Source: Symsagittifera roscoffensis
Taxonomy: Eukaryota > Xenacoelomorpha > Acoela > Convolutidae
Reading direction: 5' to 3'
NCBI RefSeq assembly: GCF_963678635.1
Contig: NC_087071.1
Coordinates: 10,277,842 to 10,341,841 of the forward strand
DNA length: 64,000 nt
A model generated the notes under the pieces. The model was not told the DNA's origin. It ran no database searches and saw nothing but the letters and a program-made list of their open reading frames with translations. Shown here in pieces: positions 34,740-48,353 of this stretch (the first letter of the stretch is position 1; each line of letters starts with the position of its first letter). The position numbers and the translations under genes were made by a program.

Positions 34740-37700
34740 TGTTAAAAAGGCAAAAATCCTCGCGGCGTCAGATCTTTCAAGATTCCGATTTTATCCTCTT
34801 TTTAGCGGCTGTTCTGGCAAGTTCCTTTTTGTTAACTCAACAGGGCCGGTAAAATTTCCTTTAGTAGTCTTCGCCAGATGTGGTTAGGTAATTGTTGTTA
34901 TTGAGACCATTTTTTGAAGCGGATTTTAGTCGATCGTCAAAAAGTTCCGGGTGGTAGGTTGGTGAAAGAACGTTGGGCTAAAAAGGATTCAAGGTGAATG
35001 GTTCCTCCTTGTCTGTGATATTGACAACGTTTATTGGAGGTCTGTAGTTTAAAATTGCTTCTGTTTCCCTGAGATTGTTACTGAAAAAGTCCAACAATCG
35101 TTTTTGAGAGCCAAGAATTTTTAATATTGTGCGTTTGGTGATCTGGACTAATCGCTCCCAAGTCCCATCAAAGTGTGATTCGTTGGTTAAATTTCCATTC
35201 CATTTCCTGGAGCGCTAATTTGGTTTCAATTTGAACCTTATCGTGTTCTTTGAGGCATCTCTTGAGCTCATTATTAGATCGAAAAAAAGTCTTCTGATTG
35301 TCAAAGTACAATAATTAGGCGTTCTCTTTTTGCTGTAAGGCGGGCAAACGCATTGAGAAAAGCATCAGTGTTCATATCGTGAAAACTCTAACTGAGCTAA
35401 TCCACATGTCAGACAGTTGAAGATGATAGCGTAATGTTTCTACGTTTGCTTTCCACTTTCAACCAAGAGCGATTCGAAGAAATTTACTCCTGTGCTGATG
35501 AAAAGGTAATAATTATCTTTCTGTGGGAATTGTGAAGATGGTAAGGGTGCGATTTTCGGCTGGATATTCTGTATATCGAACCGTCTGCATATGAAGCATT
35601 CAAAAAATACACTGCGTAGAGCCTGTTGTACTTTAAAACTCTGAGCCTTGTTGTAAGAAAATATGCTGTGCGTGTTCAATGTACAACTTGGTTATTGCAT
35701 TTTTTTGCGTCGACTTTTATCGGAAACTTTGCATCTTTTTTCATACTAGGTGCGAACTCAAGTCAGTTTCGAGCTCTTAGAACAGTGTCCTGGTCTATGT
35801 AAGGATTCTGTTGAATCAAATTCTCTTCTTTTTGGTTTTAACTTTCTGAAATGATCAGCAAATGACTGAGTCTGACCACTGCCTTCATTGCGTAAACTTT
35901 GGATTTTACAATATTCGCGGTGTTGCAAAAAGATCATGCATTTTCATCAATTGAGGACGAATTTTGATTGTTTTTCTTTTTGAGAATCCTACATTTTAGT
36001 TCGTAAAAGAAATTCATGGTAGAAAAAAGAACTAGTGGTAGCTCGTTTCACGTAGAAAACCAATTAAAGTCAAATTTTGGCAAAATTAGAGACAATTTTG
36101 TATGATTGGCTTTTCTTTAAAAGCAGAGTATCAACCACAGTTGTTTCAAGCGAAGTATTATCCCGCCACCTTTATTGAGATTGTTCCAAGAATGCAGGAG
36201 GTTTGAGCCATTTCTGGGTTCGAGATCACGAGTACCAAAGTCAGTAGGATTCAGAATATTTGGATATTGATGCGTGCTCCAAGTGTTGCAGCTTCTAGTT
36301 CAAAATTTGCCACACTCAGTTGTTTTTTAGGTGCAACCTTGTCATCTCCAATCAGAAATTTACTTTCAATGACTGTCTCGTCTAAATTATGCATTCGCAA
36401 GAACAGAACTGCGACCATTCCAATGAGTGGAGCGTCTGTAAATGCGTACTTTTAAAGGTTCAAAGAGCTATCGCTTTGATTTGGAAACAAAATCCATAGC
36501 AAAAATAAGCTTTCCATCCTAAGAAAAGAATCGAAGAACTTCTGCAGTTTACGCTGATGATCAAATGGTATCTAGTTATCCCATTTTGAGTCTATGCTCC
36601 AACTTTGTTCTAATAGCGCCTTCAATAAAACAGTCAAGGTGCTTAAATTCCTAATGGGACAAAAAGAGACAACAACAAGCTGAAGAATTTTTGTCGAGTA
36701 TAACTATCAGCCAGAGTAAAAAAAATTATGATGTTGATCAAAAAAAAATTCAAATTCAATACTCATTTTTCCAGTTTTGTCCAAGAACACGAGTTGAAAT
36801 TTTTTTGTCTGGTCGTGTTATTTGCAAGGAATATTGTGAAGGGCGATCTTTTTGTTTGATTAAAAATTAGTAAGTAAAAAAACACCGTGTTTTAGAGACC
36901 CCTGGTTCCTCCTGACACAATGTGTTTCATCTATCCTCAGTGAAGATGCAATGTAGTCATCCACATAAAAAATGTTTAAATTTGCATCATAAGCATCAAT
37001 TGCAACTTAATAACAAACAACGAGACAATGTCGTTCAAACTTCGTTTTTGTAATGCATAAATAGCGCAGCATGGGGAGCGTCTGGCACCAAATATCCATC
37101 GTGTGTTTTCGTACTGATTGATTTTGCTGTTATATCTTCGGAGAAAACGCAAGGCTGGTCTATTCTATCTTCTTCACGAATACCCACTCGCATTAAAAAC
37201 ATCGGCAGGAAGACCGATAGATTGTTTGCGGAGCCGCAGCAGAATCCTTGTTAGGTTTGCAAAAAGATCAGGACATGTCAAGAGATTGTTGCTCAGTGAA
37301 AAGGCTTTGACCCGAATTGCGGCATTGGCTACTTTCCCAAAATTCGTTGGTCTATTTGGTTTTATTTTGAGTGGAGTGGTAAATACCAAAATTGTGTCGT
37401 TTTTTTTTAAACCAATTTCGTGTTTTGTTCAAGGGTGTTTAATTGTCTTTTCAAGGATTCAAGTTGCCGCTTATTTGTTTTAGTAGTGTATACTTCTTTT
37501 CCTGCTATTTTTAGGCCTTCTTCTTCAATACTCCAGATTGGCTGAACCAAGTAGCTCATTGGTTGCACAACTGGTTTGCTTGACTTTCTTGTTAAATACA
37601 ACACAAATCCCGAAGTTTGGATGTTGCGCCCTATTTTTATTCGAATGGGAGCAATACGTTTGCGATATTCTACTGCGATTGAATTCATTTCAGATAGGGG

Positions 37701-39850
37701 ACATCTGCAGGATGTATATTCGAAAAAAGTGTTTTATAAACTTAAGGAAATTGTAAACTTTGACCAGTTTGTTTGTACGGTGCTGACAATGTTGGCTAGT
37801 TTAATAACCGACGTCTCATGAATTACTTTTTCTAATATGTAAAGACGTTTTTCGCATTTTCTGATCATGAAATCTCTAAAAAATCTGCCATTTGTTCAAG
37901 CATATAAAACTGATTGCCGGAGTCAATGACAGCCTACTTTACTATTACTGACGAGCAAAACTGGGATAAGTTGTAACTGTTCAAACCAAGTTTTGGGCAA
38001 CCATTCAAATTTTGCTTTTTCTGAAGCAGTAAGCCCTCCAATAGATTGATATTGATTTTCTCCATCCGCTTTTTATGTTGATGGTATGCGTTCTTGTCAA
38101 TCCATTGTGACTGGCCTTATATTTTTTCCTGAAACGATTGCTGCATATGCTGCACTGTTTTTGTTTGTAAACAGAAGTATGATGGAACCCTTTACATTGC
38201 TGACATTGTCTCTTTGAAGTGCAATTGATTCTTGAAGGTCCTTAACTTGAAGAATGCATGCAAAGCATATGCTTTTTGCCAAATTATCTTTCTCAACTGG
38301 TGCCAAATTTTGTTAAAGGGGCAGTGAGCAGAAAAAATGGTCCTGCGACCAATTGAGGCATTGTTTGGAAGGGTATATCAAATTTTTTATCGTATTATTT
38401 TCAAAACCCACTCTAGCGTTTTGTTTTGAGCCGAAAGACAATTGGTTGCGTGTTCTAAGTCCCTGATATGTGACCACTGACGACCTCAGAAACGATTGTT
38501 CCCCTTGTAACCTTTGAAATATCCTATTTTGTACTTCAAGCGACTCCTGACACAATTCTACGAACGTTTTCACGAACAGCGCACTCGAAGCATTCATACT
38601 TCAAAAGTAAAATTTCTCTATTTTTTTTTGATAAATTTGACCGAAACTGTAAAATGCAAACCTGCTTTAGAACCCAAAACTTGACAGGTTCCCACTAATT
38701 TCTTCAAAAAGGATGAAATTGAAACAATTGAAAGGTTGTTACTTGATTAGTATGGCCATGCTTCGTTTTGCTGAAAGAAAGCATTTACAAAACAGTTTTG
38801 GTCCTAAGAAAGATTTTGAAGGTCCATCAGTGCAACTTTATAAAAATCAGAGTTACATGAGTACTCTTTAGCGAGTACCTATGCTTTCCCTGACATGGAA
38901 AATTGTAGAAAGGTCAACCAGTGAGATTCACTAATAGTATGTTTCCTATCAAGTGTAGACTGAAACATGCTTATCCAACCGTGGAAACCTTGGGTCTCCG
39001 TCGTATAGTTAGGTATTGTAATTGGAGGATATTTGACAAGTTTACTTTAAAGTCAATTTTTTTTGTCCGGGTACAATTTTTGGTGCGTTTGATTTTTTTG
39101 CGTTGTTTGAATGGGTTGCATTTGCATGTAGCTCTGATGATTGGGAAAAAATCAAAAAGTTTTCTCCAAATGCATCTCTGTTGTGTTCACTGTTTGGTGG
39201 TAACACTGGAGGAAGCTTTCTTCTCCTGACTGAGAGTTAAAGATTTTGACTTTCAAGACAATGATTCGTTCACAGTGTGGTTCAAAAATTTTTGCTGTTC
39301 GTCGCTGGTCGAGATTCGGTGAAGTGGATGGCAAGTCGTTCTGAAAAAAAAAATTGGCTCTCCGTCATATAAATTGTTCACGCGGCCATTAGGGCGCAGG
39401 TGTGTCATTGACAAAAGGGTTTCGTCCGGTAACATGTGTTGGCTTGTTTACGTTGAATGTATTAAATTCAGGAGAGCTGGTTACGTCTTCGCTCAAAGTG
39501 TTGACGTTGTGAGTTAGCTCTAAAAAATGTCAAGAAAGACATGCATGTAACTGATGCTCGTTGTCTTCTGAAGATCCATTTGCGAACATTTCGTTAGTTT
39601 TTACTTTCATTTGATCCGATTGGTCTTATGTTTTTGCTCTAAAGTATAAAGAGATTTTTCATGGGTCACTTTTTTCATCTGTGACTGTAGAAGCTCCTTA
39701 GATCTGCTCATTTCAATTCGAGGTAGCCTGAATTTGTTCGATGCAATTTTCGCAGTTATTGTCGATGTGATGTTGGAATTGTTTTCGTCCATACTTATTG
39801 AGAATCCTAGATAAAGATTTCTTTTTTTGGCTTTTTTCAGCAATTTGCCT
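34740..39850 (-). pseudogene. BEL/Pao retrotransposon remnant 2, gag-pol on the minus strand
   Basis: Read on the minus strand from right to left, the order is Pao-type: gag-like helical segment (39843-39607), a zinc knuckle CTSKRQCQQCKGFHH (38223-38177), RT blocks SNNLLTCPDLFANLTRILLR and RKQSIGLPAD (about 37310-37225), the catalytic box FYVDDY (36972-36955), RNase H-like KVAPKKQLSVANFELEAATL (about 36340-36275), then integrase ECFICRRFDI...IAPLP and STGVNFFESLLVE (about 35600-35450). Many stops and frame changes. The RNA-binding and catalytic boxes remain readable, but no continuous polyprotein survives. Confidence 0.82.
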
Positions 39851-42240
39851 TTTACTTAGTTTTACTTTCAAGAAATTCGAAGCTTCTAACGATTATTTGA
39901 ATTGTTGCTTGTATTTTTGTAATTTAACGGAATGTTTTTTTCTGTATTTAAAGTTGAATGAACTGAACTTAAAATTAATGTTCGAAAAGCCAAACATAAG
40001 TCAAACAATCTAGCTGTTTTTTCATATTATTCATAATATTCTAACAAATTTTTGTAGCTAGAAAAAAGTTTAGCAAACCATGAAACGTTTTTTATATAAC
40101 TTTTTTCACTTTTTTCAATTGAATTTTGATTGATTTTGTTAATTACAATTTAAAGACCCTCATTGGTTTTAGGTAAACTCGAACTCGATTGGTTTTTATA
40201 AATTTGCTTCTGTTTTATTGCAACCAACAGGCTGCACTCTAAGTAAGGAATTGAAGAAACGACAATTTTCCTGAATTAACGCAAGGAAATCGCGTCTGCA
40301 CAAACACATTACAAACCGAAACAAGTGAACGATAACTATTACCACAAAAGGAAAAGAGAGAACCAAACAACGTGCTCAATAACTGCTTCACTATCTTTCA
40401 ATTTAAACATTTTTTCATCTTTTTTTCTACAAAACTTATGAATAATTGTAGCCAGAAATCTCATGTTTAAAATAAAAAAACTGGAAAAATTCGAAAATAG
40501 GTTGTGTTTTTTAAAAAACAAATCTATTTCAAGAAAAAACCTTGAGAAATTGTTCGATCGAAAAGTCGGAATTTTTAAAGTTTTTAACAAAATACTTACA
40601 TCATGGAAGGCAAGATCCCGTTCACGGAAAAAAAAACATTCGCAATTGCTTCGTTTCAAACCATGTGTTTTTTTTTCACTCAGAAGCGCTCAAATAGCTT
40701 AGTTTTTCATGGTTAGGGAAAGAGCAAATCTGAAAAAGAAAAAAAGCTCAAAAAAGTTGCAAGGATTAAAGGTTTTGTTCAAAAAAAAGTTACGCTTCAC
40801 TCTCAAACTTGCTCTCCTCAGAATATCTATACCTCGGGGTTACAAATCAATATCAACATACAAGCAAAATTATATTGGTAATGAGCATTTTTTCTTTATG
40901 AATCTTTATATATCTTCTCTCTTCTTCCTTTTTTTGATGATGTCTTTGTGAATGTTTTTTCTAAACTCTGTTTTTGGTAACTCTTCTGTTGTTGAACTCG
41001 TTGACATGCAGCAGTTGAAGTTTTTTCTAACGACTGTGCAATACATTTTGTAGTTTTGTCTTCAAGGTATGTTGTCAAAGGTCAAAAGAAAAGCTGGTGT
41101 TCCAGTCTGAGCAAGTATACCGAGGAAAATCAGTCATATTAAGAGGGAGGGTTGTTTTGTTTTTTTTTTCAAAAAAAACAGAGTGAAAAAAATCAGTTTG
41201 CTCAGATTTGTCGGCTTTGCAAAAGGTGATAGTAATCGCGATTCAGCATTCGCCAAAGCATGTAATGATAATGTGTTTATTTTAACAAGTTTTACGAGTG
41301 TTCAGTTCAGACTTCACATTGATATGTTACAAATCACACTGACTTTCAGGATCAATTTTGACTTACTTCATGATTTATCCAAGCGCGGGAAAGTTGCATC
41401 AGCAATATTCTGATAGTGACAGTAGGCTTTACTGCAATGTTTTTTTCGAAACTCAAGTAGATATTGATTTTTTCAATCGACCAGATCAAAACTGATAATG
41501 AACTGATTTTCAAGAAACTGTTAGATGAAAAGCTATGTTATTAGTAAAAAAATTCGGCTTCACAATTTTTTTAGTCCGAATTGGGAGAACAGCAACAGGC
41601 AAAAGAGCCATTCTTTTTCTGTAGGCGATGCGAATTTTTGATTTCTTAAACACTTTGTTCTGTATTGGGTTTCAATGTCGACGAAACTAAACTATAATCA
41701 GCTTTATGTTCGTAACACTTGTTGCGTTATGGCTATCAAATCTTGTTTTAGTTTTGCATCAATAAATATCCAGCTCGAACTAATTATGTTACCAAGGTAT
41801 GTCTATGAAAAGGATAACGGGTCTATGAGACAATGCGGAACAGTTAAGAGAAACCAATTTTTTGCCGATTTTCTCTCTCTGTTGCTTAAGCTGATAAGTG
41901 TTTTCTCAAACGCGTGTAATGACAGGAATTTGATCGCTCGAGTTTGAAAATATACCAATTTTACAGTAACAACAAATAAGTACTTCTCAGCTGTTCTTAT
42001 TAATGACTTAAAACCTTTCTTTACTGATCTTTTTTTTCTTTTTGCTGTCAAGCGAACAAGAAGTTTTCTTCAGTGAGAATAGCAATCATGATTTTTTTCT
42101 GATTTTTTTTTAAAAATCCAAACGCAAAATCTAGATCACAAAAACAGAGGTCGCAATCGGCTTAAACATTTTTTTCTTTTTTTTCTTCACGTTATATGAG
42201 TATTATCTTTCTATCAATATTTTAAAAAACGTGGGAAAAA
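39851..42240. other. No supported gene between BEL/Pao remnant 2 and the duplicated block
   Basis: AT-rich sequence. It contains one copy of the dispersed repeat at 41275-41415. Lys-rich open stretches near 40460-40950 reflect A-richness rather than coding sequence. Nothing else recognisable. Confidence 0.4.
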
Positions 42241-42250
42241 ATGAAAAAAA

Positions 42251-43635
42251 GAATGTATTAGAGTTTACCTGTATTTTGCATTTTAGTTCCAAGTAAAGAA
42301 AATTCAATCGATAATTTTGAAATGAAATTGGGTGAGTTTTGACAGTGACTTAACAGTGACAGCTTGTTGTGAATTGATTGAGACAATGGAAGTAACAAGT
42401 GTAACATCTGCAATTTCAACTGAGAATAAGCCTAAGATCTTTTTATTCGCGCGAAACCTTGAATTGTTTACCATGTCAAAAAAATTGGATCAATACTTGT
42501 CGGAAAAAAAAGATGAAGAGAAAAATTTATAATCGTTGAGAGATCTCAGAGTTTGGCAAGATTTAATTGAATGGCGAAGAAAAAATTAGGACAATAATAA
42601 TTGGTATTTTCAAGACTTAGCTATTTTAACTCAATAAATTTTTTCATGCAATTGACGTTGGGGATCAATTATCTTAATCAGGGACAAGAGGTTTAAATTC
42701 AAATTGGGCAAAAACGGATTATTTATCCACTTTCTATTAAAGCTTGAACCTCAAAAAAGACTGCTCATATCAAATTTATATTAATACGATTCGTAAGATG
42801 AAGAAAACTAGCTAAAAAAAGCTTTTCTCTACAAAAATTTAAGTGGCAACTAACTCTATTAGTTTCAACCTGAAAAGCAGCATCCCTTTATTTTCACCGA
42901 AAACCAAAAATTATAACATTTACGTTTGAATAGCTGGTGTTTATTTGAAGTCGAAACCAACCCGACTTAAAACTAGACGTTCGAAACACATCTCGCATGG
43001 ATTGAGCACAGTCGACACATTTTTTTCGATCGAGGTGATCAAAACATCTTGTTTGGTTCGAGTACGGTCGAAACATACAAAATTTTGGTCGAGACGGTCG
43101 AAACATGCCGAGTGTTGGTCACGATTAAGTATCGCTTTACAATCAATCCGGGATTGAAACAGTGGAAAAAAATAAAAAAGAATGTATTGGAGCTTACCTG
43201 TATTTTGCATTTTAGTTCCAAGTAAAGAAAGTTCAATCGATAATCTTGAAATGAAATTGGGTTTAGTTTGATAGTGACTTAACAGTCAGTTGCTGTGAAT
43301 TGATTGAGACAATGGAAGTAACAATTGTAACATCTGCAATTTCAACTGAGAATAAACCTAAGATCCCTTTATTTGCGCGAAACCTTGAATTTTTTACCAT
43401 GTCAAAAAAAATTGGATCAGTACTTGTCGGAAAAAAAGATGAGTATAAAAAAATTATAATCGTTGAGAGATCTCAGAGTTTCGCAAGATTTAATTGATTG
43501 GCAAAGAAAAAATTAGGACAATAATAATTGGTATTTTCAAGACTTAGCTATTTTAACTCAATTGATTTTTTCATGCAAGTGACGTTGGGGATCAATTATC
43601 TTAATCAGGGACAAGAGTTTTAAAAACTCAATTTG
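42251..43635. repeat. Direct duplication, period about 929 bp (copies 42251-42705 and 43180-43635)
   Basis: The two copies share GTATTTTGCATTTTAGTTCC, ATTGAGACAATGGAAGTAAC, AACATCTGCAATTTCAACTG and GACGTTGGGGATCAATTATC in order, with few differences. Each has a short open frame (42332-42532 and 43300-43497) whose conceptual peptides are related. The frames differ in start and end and have no splice signals, so I do not call them genes. Confidence 0.8.
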
Positions 43636-45055
43636 GGCAAAACGGAATATTTATCCACTCTCCGTTAAATGAGATACTATTAGAGCTTGAAACTCAAAAA
43701 AGACTACTCATATCAGAGCGAAGCCCCGAGTTTTCCGACTGCTTTTTGATGAATTTGAAAACATCAACAAACAAAGTTTCAAAATTAATTGAAAAAAATT
43801 AGCGTTTTTTTGATTAATTATCTCACATGCTACGCTAAGTACAAAGTGATGCTTTTATCAATTAGCAACGTAAAAATTACTTCAAATATCTTGCCTGAAT
43901 TCAAAATGGAACAATTTATGAGCGGTTTAAAAGCCGCTTACGCGTTGATAGCACGAAACATCTCGCACGTTAATTGTCTCAAATTAGCCAATTTGAAGGA
44001 CTTTTAAACTCCCACAACTTTTCGAAGCATTATCACATATAAATCAGATCTTGTTAAGAGTGGCTCAAGATGTGAATATCGTTCCGACGGTGCAAAGTTT
44101 TGTTCAAAAATTGGAAAATGGTCCAGAAAAAAAATCAACCGGAGCACAACTATTCCGAATCTTTCTAGAAAATCAGAACAAAATTTATTCAATCAATTTC
44201 TTTCAAAATTTCATTGAGGCCTTTAATATATGTATTCTCTGTTTTTGAAATTTAGAGCAGAAATATTAATCTAGAAAAAGATTTGGGCTTGCCCTAAAGT
44301 TATCTCAGACCGCTTTATGTTTTGATTATCAAATTCGAGCGCATGTGCCAGTACTCGACCAAAAAAGAACAGTTGTGACAGCGGTTTGAGTCGAGCACAA
44401 ACTCAAAACATACCGCGAACACGGTTAAAACATGTCAAAATCGATCGCGCTCGGTCCGAGCTCACGTCGAGCAAACGGATGCGCATCATGTTCAAAAAAG
44501 AATAGTCGAAACAGTTCAAACATACCGCAAGCACAGTAGAAATATATCAAAATTGGGTCTAGCACGATCGAAACATACCTCAAGCTCAGCCGAATCACAC
44601 CTTAAGGTGGATCGAAACGTACCGATTCGTCCGTGTTAAGTCAGAGTCAAAAGCAAAAAATCCTTCAAATCTCAACAATTTTTTTTTTACCGTTTTTGAT
44701 TCAAATTTATATTAACACTATTCGTAAGATGAAGAAAACTAGCTAAGAAAAACTTTTCTCTACAAAAATTTAAATTGCAACTAACTGTATTAGTTTCAAT
44801 CTGAAAAGAAGCATCCATAGATTTTCACCGAAAACCATAAATAATAACCTGTAAGTTTGGGTAGCTAGTGTTTATTTGAAGTCGAAACCAACCCTACTTA
44901 AAGCTAGACGTTCGAAACACATCTCGCATGGGTTGAGCAAAGTCGACACATTTTTTTCGATCGAAGTGATCGAAACATCGTGCTTGGTTCGAGTACGGTC
45001 GAAACATACAAAATTTTGGTCGAGACGGTCGAAACATGCCGAGTGTTGGTCGAGA
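42775..45055. repeat. Second direct duplication (copies 42775-43122 and 44700-45052) rich in GTCGAAACAT
   Basis: Both copies run from AAATTTATATTAA through AAGATGAAGAAAACTAGCTA and GTCGAAACCAACCC to GGTCGAGACGGTCGAAACAT, about 350 bp. The GTCGAAACAT/GTCGAGCAC word also fills 44334-44625 outside the copies, so a simple-repeat-like expansion accompanies the duplication. The two duplications in 42-45 kb are interleaved. Confidence 0.8.
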
Positions 45056-46209
45056 AGCTCGATTTACAAAATGAGCTTTGTCACCCGGGTAGTTTAAAAC
45101 ATCAGATAACTTCCTCATTATGACTAGTTTCAGAAAAGATATAAAAAAGTGATGGGAAATTTACTTGAAGACAGGCTGTGAGGCGATAAACCTAAGAAAA
45201 ACATGTATTCGGCTTCGAGTTTATAGCAACTTTTCAGCATAATTCAAAAATTGGTTGCAGCATTTCAAATTGTAGTTTTCACTGTCATTTGCTTCAAATT
45301 ATTGTATTTTGTTTTAATCAATGAAGCAAAAACAAAAAAGTCGTAAAATCGATCATAATAAAAATCTAGTGGTGTTTAAATTAAAGCGGAATTATTTTTC
45401 TCGAGAAGCTATTTTTTCACCCTTTTGAGCCAATACTTTCTATTTTAGCGCATTGGGAATCATTAAAAAAGTTTTTTTTTATGAAAAAAAAATTAAAACA
45501 TTTCAAGATTTCGAAGTTGACTTTGAACTCGTCGTGCGCATCTGTCTCTGTAAATCATTGTTCGAAAACGAACTAAGCGCTCACGAATTTTAATCGAATA
45601 CACTTGTACATCGTAGAATGATTATATTGAGTTGCAAAAATTTGTTCGTTGAATTCAAAGCAAAAAAATTTGAAGTTTGATTTTTTATTTGGTTAAGATC
45701 CGATTTAAATCGATTTTTTGGTTTAAATCCCATTCTACATCTTTTTTGAGTGCATATGTTTTGGATTCGTGAGTTCGAAGCTTTTTAATTTCAAATCAAA
45801 ATGACGTAATAAATTCCAACCATTCCGCACGATCGAAAAACTAATTCTCGAAAGCTTGTTATTTCTTTTAATCATGTGGGCATCATTGAATTGGCTTTCA
45901 AATATGGCAGCAAGCTAGTTTTCAGCACCTTCATCGTTAAATACCAGAGTCAACTCCAAGTCCAAACTCAAAAGAGATGCTTCGACATAGCAATAACTTA
46001 AAATAGCTTTCAAGCATCGGTGAATATTAGAAATATTATAACTACGCGACGAATATTTGACAAATAACTAAGCTCCTAACTAAATCTACCATCGGTCAAA
46101 TCACTCACAGCTAAGAATTAGTCGTGTTTATACTAGTTAACTTTTATTTAATCATCCTCTTGTTTCGGATATTTGTAGAATTTCTGGATTTTATTGAAAT
46201 TGGGAAACT
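45056..46209. other. Upstream of gene B, no other gene seen
   Basis: AT-rich sequence. Only a 3' splice-site-like TATTTGTAG at about 46180, just before the gene B first coding exon, stands out. It may be a 5'-UTR intron or spliced-leader acceptor. Confidence 0.35.
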
Positions 46210-47289
46210 ATGGAACCAACCGCACCCCCGATGAGTTTCTCGGAAAACGACCAACCCCCCTGTCAACTTCCACCACCCGCCTACGATTATGGGGCTAATA
46301 CTGCCATGACAACGCCACTAGGCTCTTTTTCACCCTAATTTTTATTTCTATTTATTTTTCTTATATCTGTCGCTTTTCTCTGAGTTTTTCACATGTAGCT
46401 CTTATTTTTCAGGCTTCGAAAAATCAGAAGTATTTTTTGAAACCTAAACGAAACCTAAAACATGCATTTTGAAGTCAAAATTGACGCCTAAACCAGCATA
46501 ATAGAAATATTGTCATGAATATTCTTCTTAAATTTTTCTTCCGCTGAAAGCTTTTTTTTGGGTAAAAGGCGTAGGGCTTTCTATTTGCAGAATTAAAATA
46601 GTATCTTTTGTTTTTAATTACAAAAATTACTAAACTTTTCTGAATTTTAAGTCTAGATTCGATCAAGAGTCTTGAGTTCGAATCTCCGAGGTGTCCAAAC
46701 AAGGAAAAAGAGTCTAATTGAATCATCAGTTCCCCAACCAGGAATGTCAAATGTCCCATTTCGTCCTCCGTCTTACCGAGCTTACGATCCAAACACGGGT
46801 AAACCATTTATTTTTACCAAAAGTCGGTATCCAAAAGTCGACTTTTGTTAACACGAACAACTAAAAAAAAACGTTGACCAAAACTCTCCATCCCCCCCCC
46901 CCCTCCTCCCTGCCGTCAAAAGTGCCACCGCACGTCTCTGTTATAAATGAATACATAAGATTTACTTGACTGACTGTTTCAATAACAAAAATAACTACCT
47001 TAGGACGTCTTTCATGGTGTTGCTAACCAAAAATATAAAGATATTTATTCAAACAAATTTATCGGAACATATGTAATGACTCATATGTAATAAAATTATT
47101 ATTATTATTATTAAAGGTGGCACAAACTGGGCAAATGCCGGGCGCCCGAATGAGCTGGCCAGACCTCCGTCGCCTCAGCCTGTAGCTGCTCCGCGGAATG
47201 TCAACATCTTCCTGGTGAATCCCGGGAATGAGAACAATGCAAGACAGAGGAGGGAGTCAATTGTGTCTGAAAACACAGTTTCTGCGTAC
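46210..47289 (+). CDS. Gene B, exons 1-3: proline-rich cytoplasmic-type N-terminus with two PPxY motifs
   Basis: Exon 1 is 46210-46321 (ATG at 46210, donor G/GCTCTT, a GC donor). Exon 2 is 46730-46798 (acceptor CATCAG, donor CGG/GTAAAC). Exon 3 is 47117-47289 (acceptor TTAAAG, donor TAC/GTAATT). All junction phases fit. The 118 residues are Pro-, Asn- and Arg-rich with PPAY at residues 22-25 and PPSY at 50-53, the PPxY ligand type bound by WW domains such as those of Nedd4-family ligases. Exon GC content is clearly above the flanks. The model has no cDNA support. The GC donor of intron 1 is chosen because no GT donor precedes the in-frame stop. An alternative exon 3 end at 47285 would put exon 4 out of frame. 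Confidence 0.68.
46322..46729 (+). other. Intron 1 of gene B, apparent GC-AG intron
   Basis: Without this intron the frame from 46210 stops at 46336-46338. Splicing at G/GCTCTT to ATCATCAG/TT gives a valine codon and continues the proline-rich frame. A tRNA B-box-like GAGTTCGAATCTCC lies at 46674-46687, possibly a SINE trace. Confidence 0.5.
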
Positions 47290-47720
47290 GTAATTATCTC
47301 AAGTCTAGTCTGTAAACACCCCCCCCCCCCCTCATAACCGACCAATAGAACAATCTTCCTCCTAAAAATAATTGACAAGTTCTAGCAGTGAGGACTGCAT
47401 GACTATGCTCAAATCTGATTGGTTAAAAAATCAGAATTCCAACCAATTGAACGTTCTTTGGACAAAATTTGTTTAGGCGCGAGACTGTTCACTTGGTCCT
47501 CAACTAGCAATAATGTTTCAATATCTACTTCTGCTTCCTTTTACATACTTTTTTTGATTTGAATTGTTTTTAATTGTTTGCTAATAAATAAAAAAAGTGG
47601 CTTCGAAAACTGAGAATTCCAAAAATTTGTGCTAAAACTCTGCAGATATCTATGCGTGTCTATAGAAAAAAACTTTTACGCCAAATGTGTTTTAAAATGT
47701 CAAAGGAAGGCTATTTATTT

Positions 47721-48353
47721 CTACCACTCAGAGTTAGGCCCGCGTGTTGTAGGATAGATCGGTTTTCGGTATTTCATGAAAAAACAGTTTCTGAAAACGT
47801 CAATTTAAGGAGATTTTATTGTGAAATTAACAGCAGATATGAATCGATAATAAAATCAGAAAGTATCAAAAAATTTCTGAAAAGAAGCAACCGTTAACAC
47901 AGACTAATAATCCTAAAACCCACACAAAACCATTAACGTATCATTTTATGCTGCAATAGTTGACAGTAAAAACCAAAACTGGCAGCCAAAAATTTGTCTT
48001 TTCGAGGTCAGACAAGGTCAAGATTGATTGTTTTATGTTTTACGTTTATTCGAACTGGGTATACGAGCTTCCGTAGTATTTACACAATTAGATATTTGTT
48101 ACGTAATTATTGCATAACTTTTACATGACTAATACATTTTTTACGTAATATTAGTATAAAAAAGGTAAACAAGCCCTTTTCCCTGTTGACAACTAAATGG
48201 CCATATGGCCTTGGGTGGATCGAGTTTACGCACGGAGGTCTGCAACAAGACTCTTACTTCAGCTTAGACCGCTCGGCCATGTGTTCTTATTTGGCTTTGG
48301 TTTCACTGCATTTATAGTTCCAGTGTACAAGTGCTTTTCACACTTACATTTCA
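47721..48353 (-). repeat. 3' LTR of BEL/Pao element 1
   Basis: It aligns with 54394-55068 throughout. Shared blocks include CTACCACTCA at the left edge, TGTGAAATTAAC(A/G)GCAGATA, AACCATTAACGTATCATTT, AACCAAAACTGGCAGCC, TATACGAGCTTCCGTAG and TGCATTTATAGTTCCAGT near the right edge. Read on the minus strand it begins TGAAATGTAAGTGTG. Confidence 0.82.

Noticed and set aside
42332-43497. Two related short ORFs as a tandem gene pair
   Set aside because: They lie within a direct DNA duplication, differ in frame ends, lack splice signals and resemble no protein.
46674-46687. tRNA B-box-like GAGTTCGAATCTCC
   Set aside because: No matching A box or acceptor stem around it; at most a trace of a SINE.
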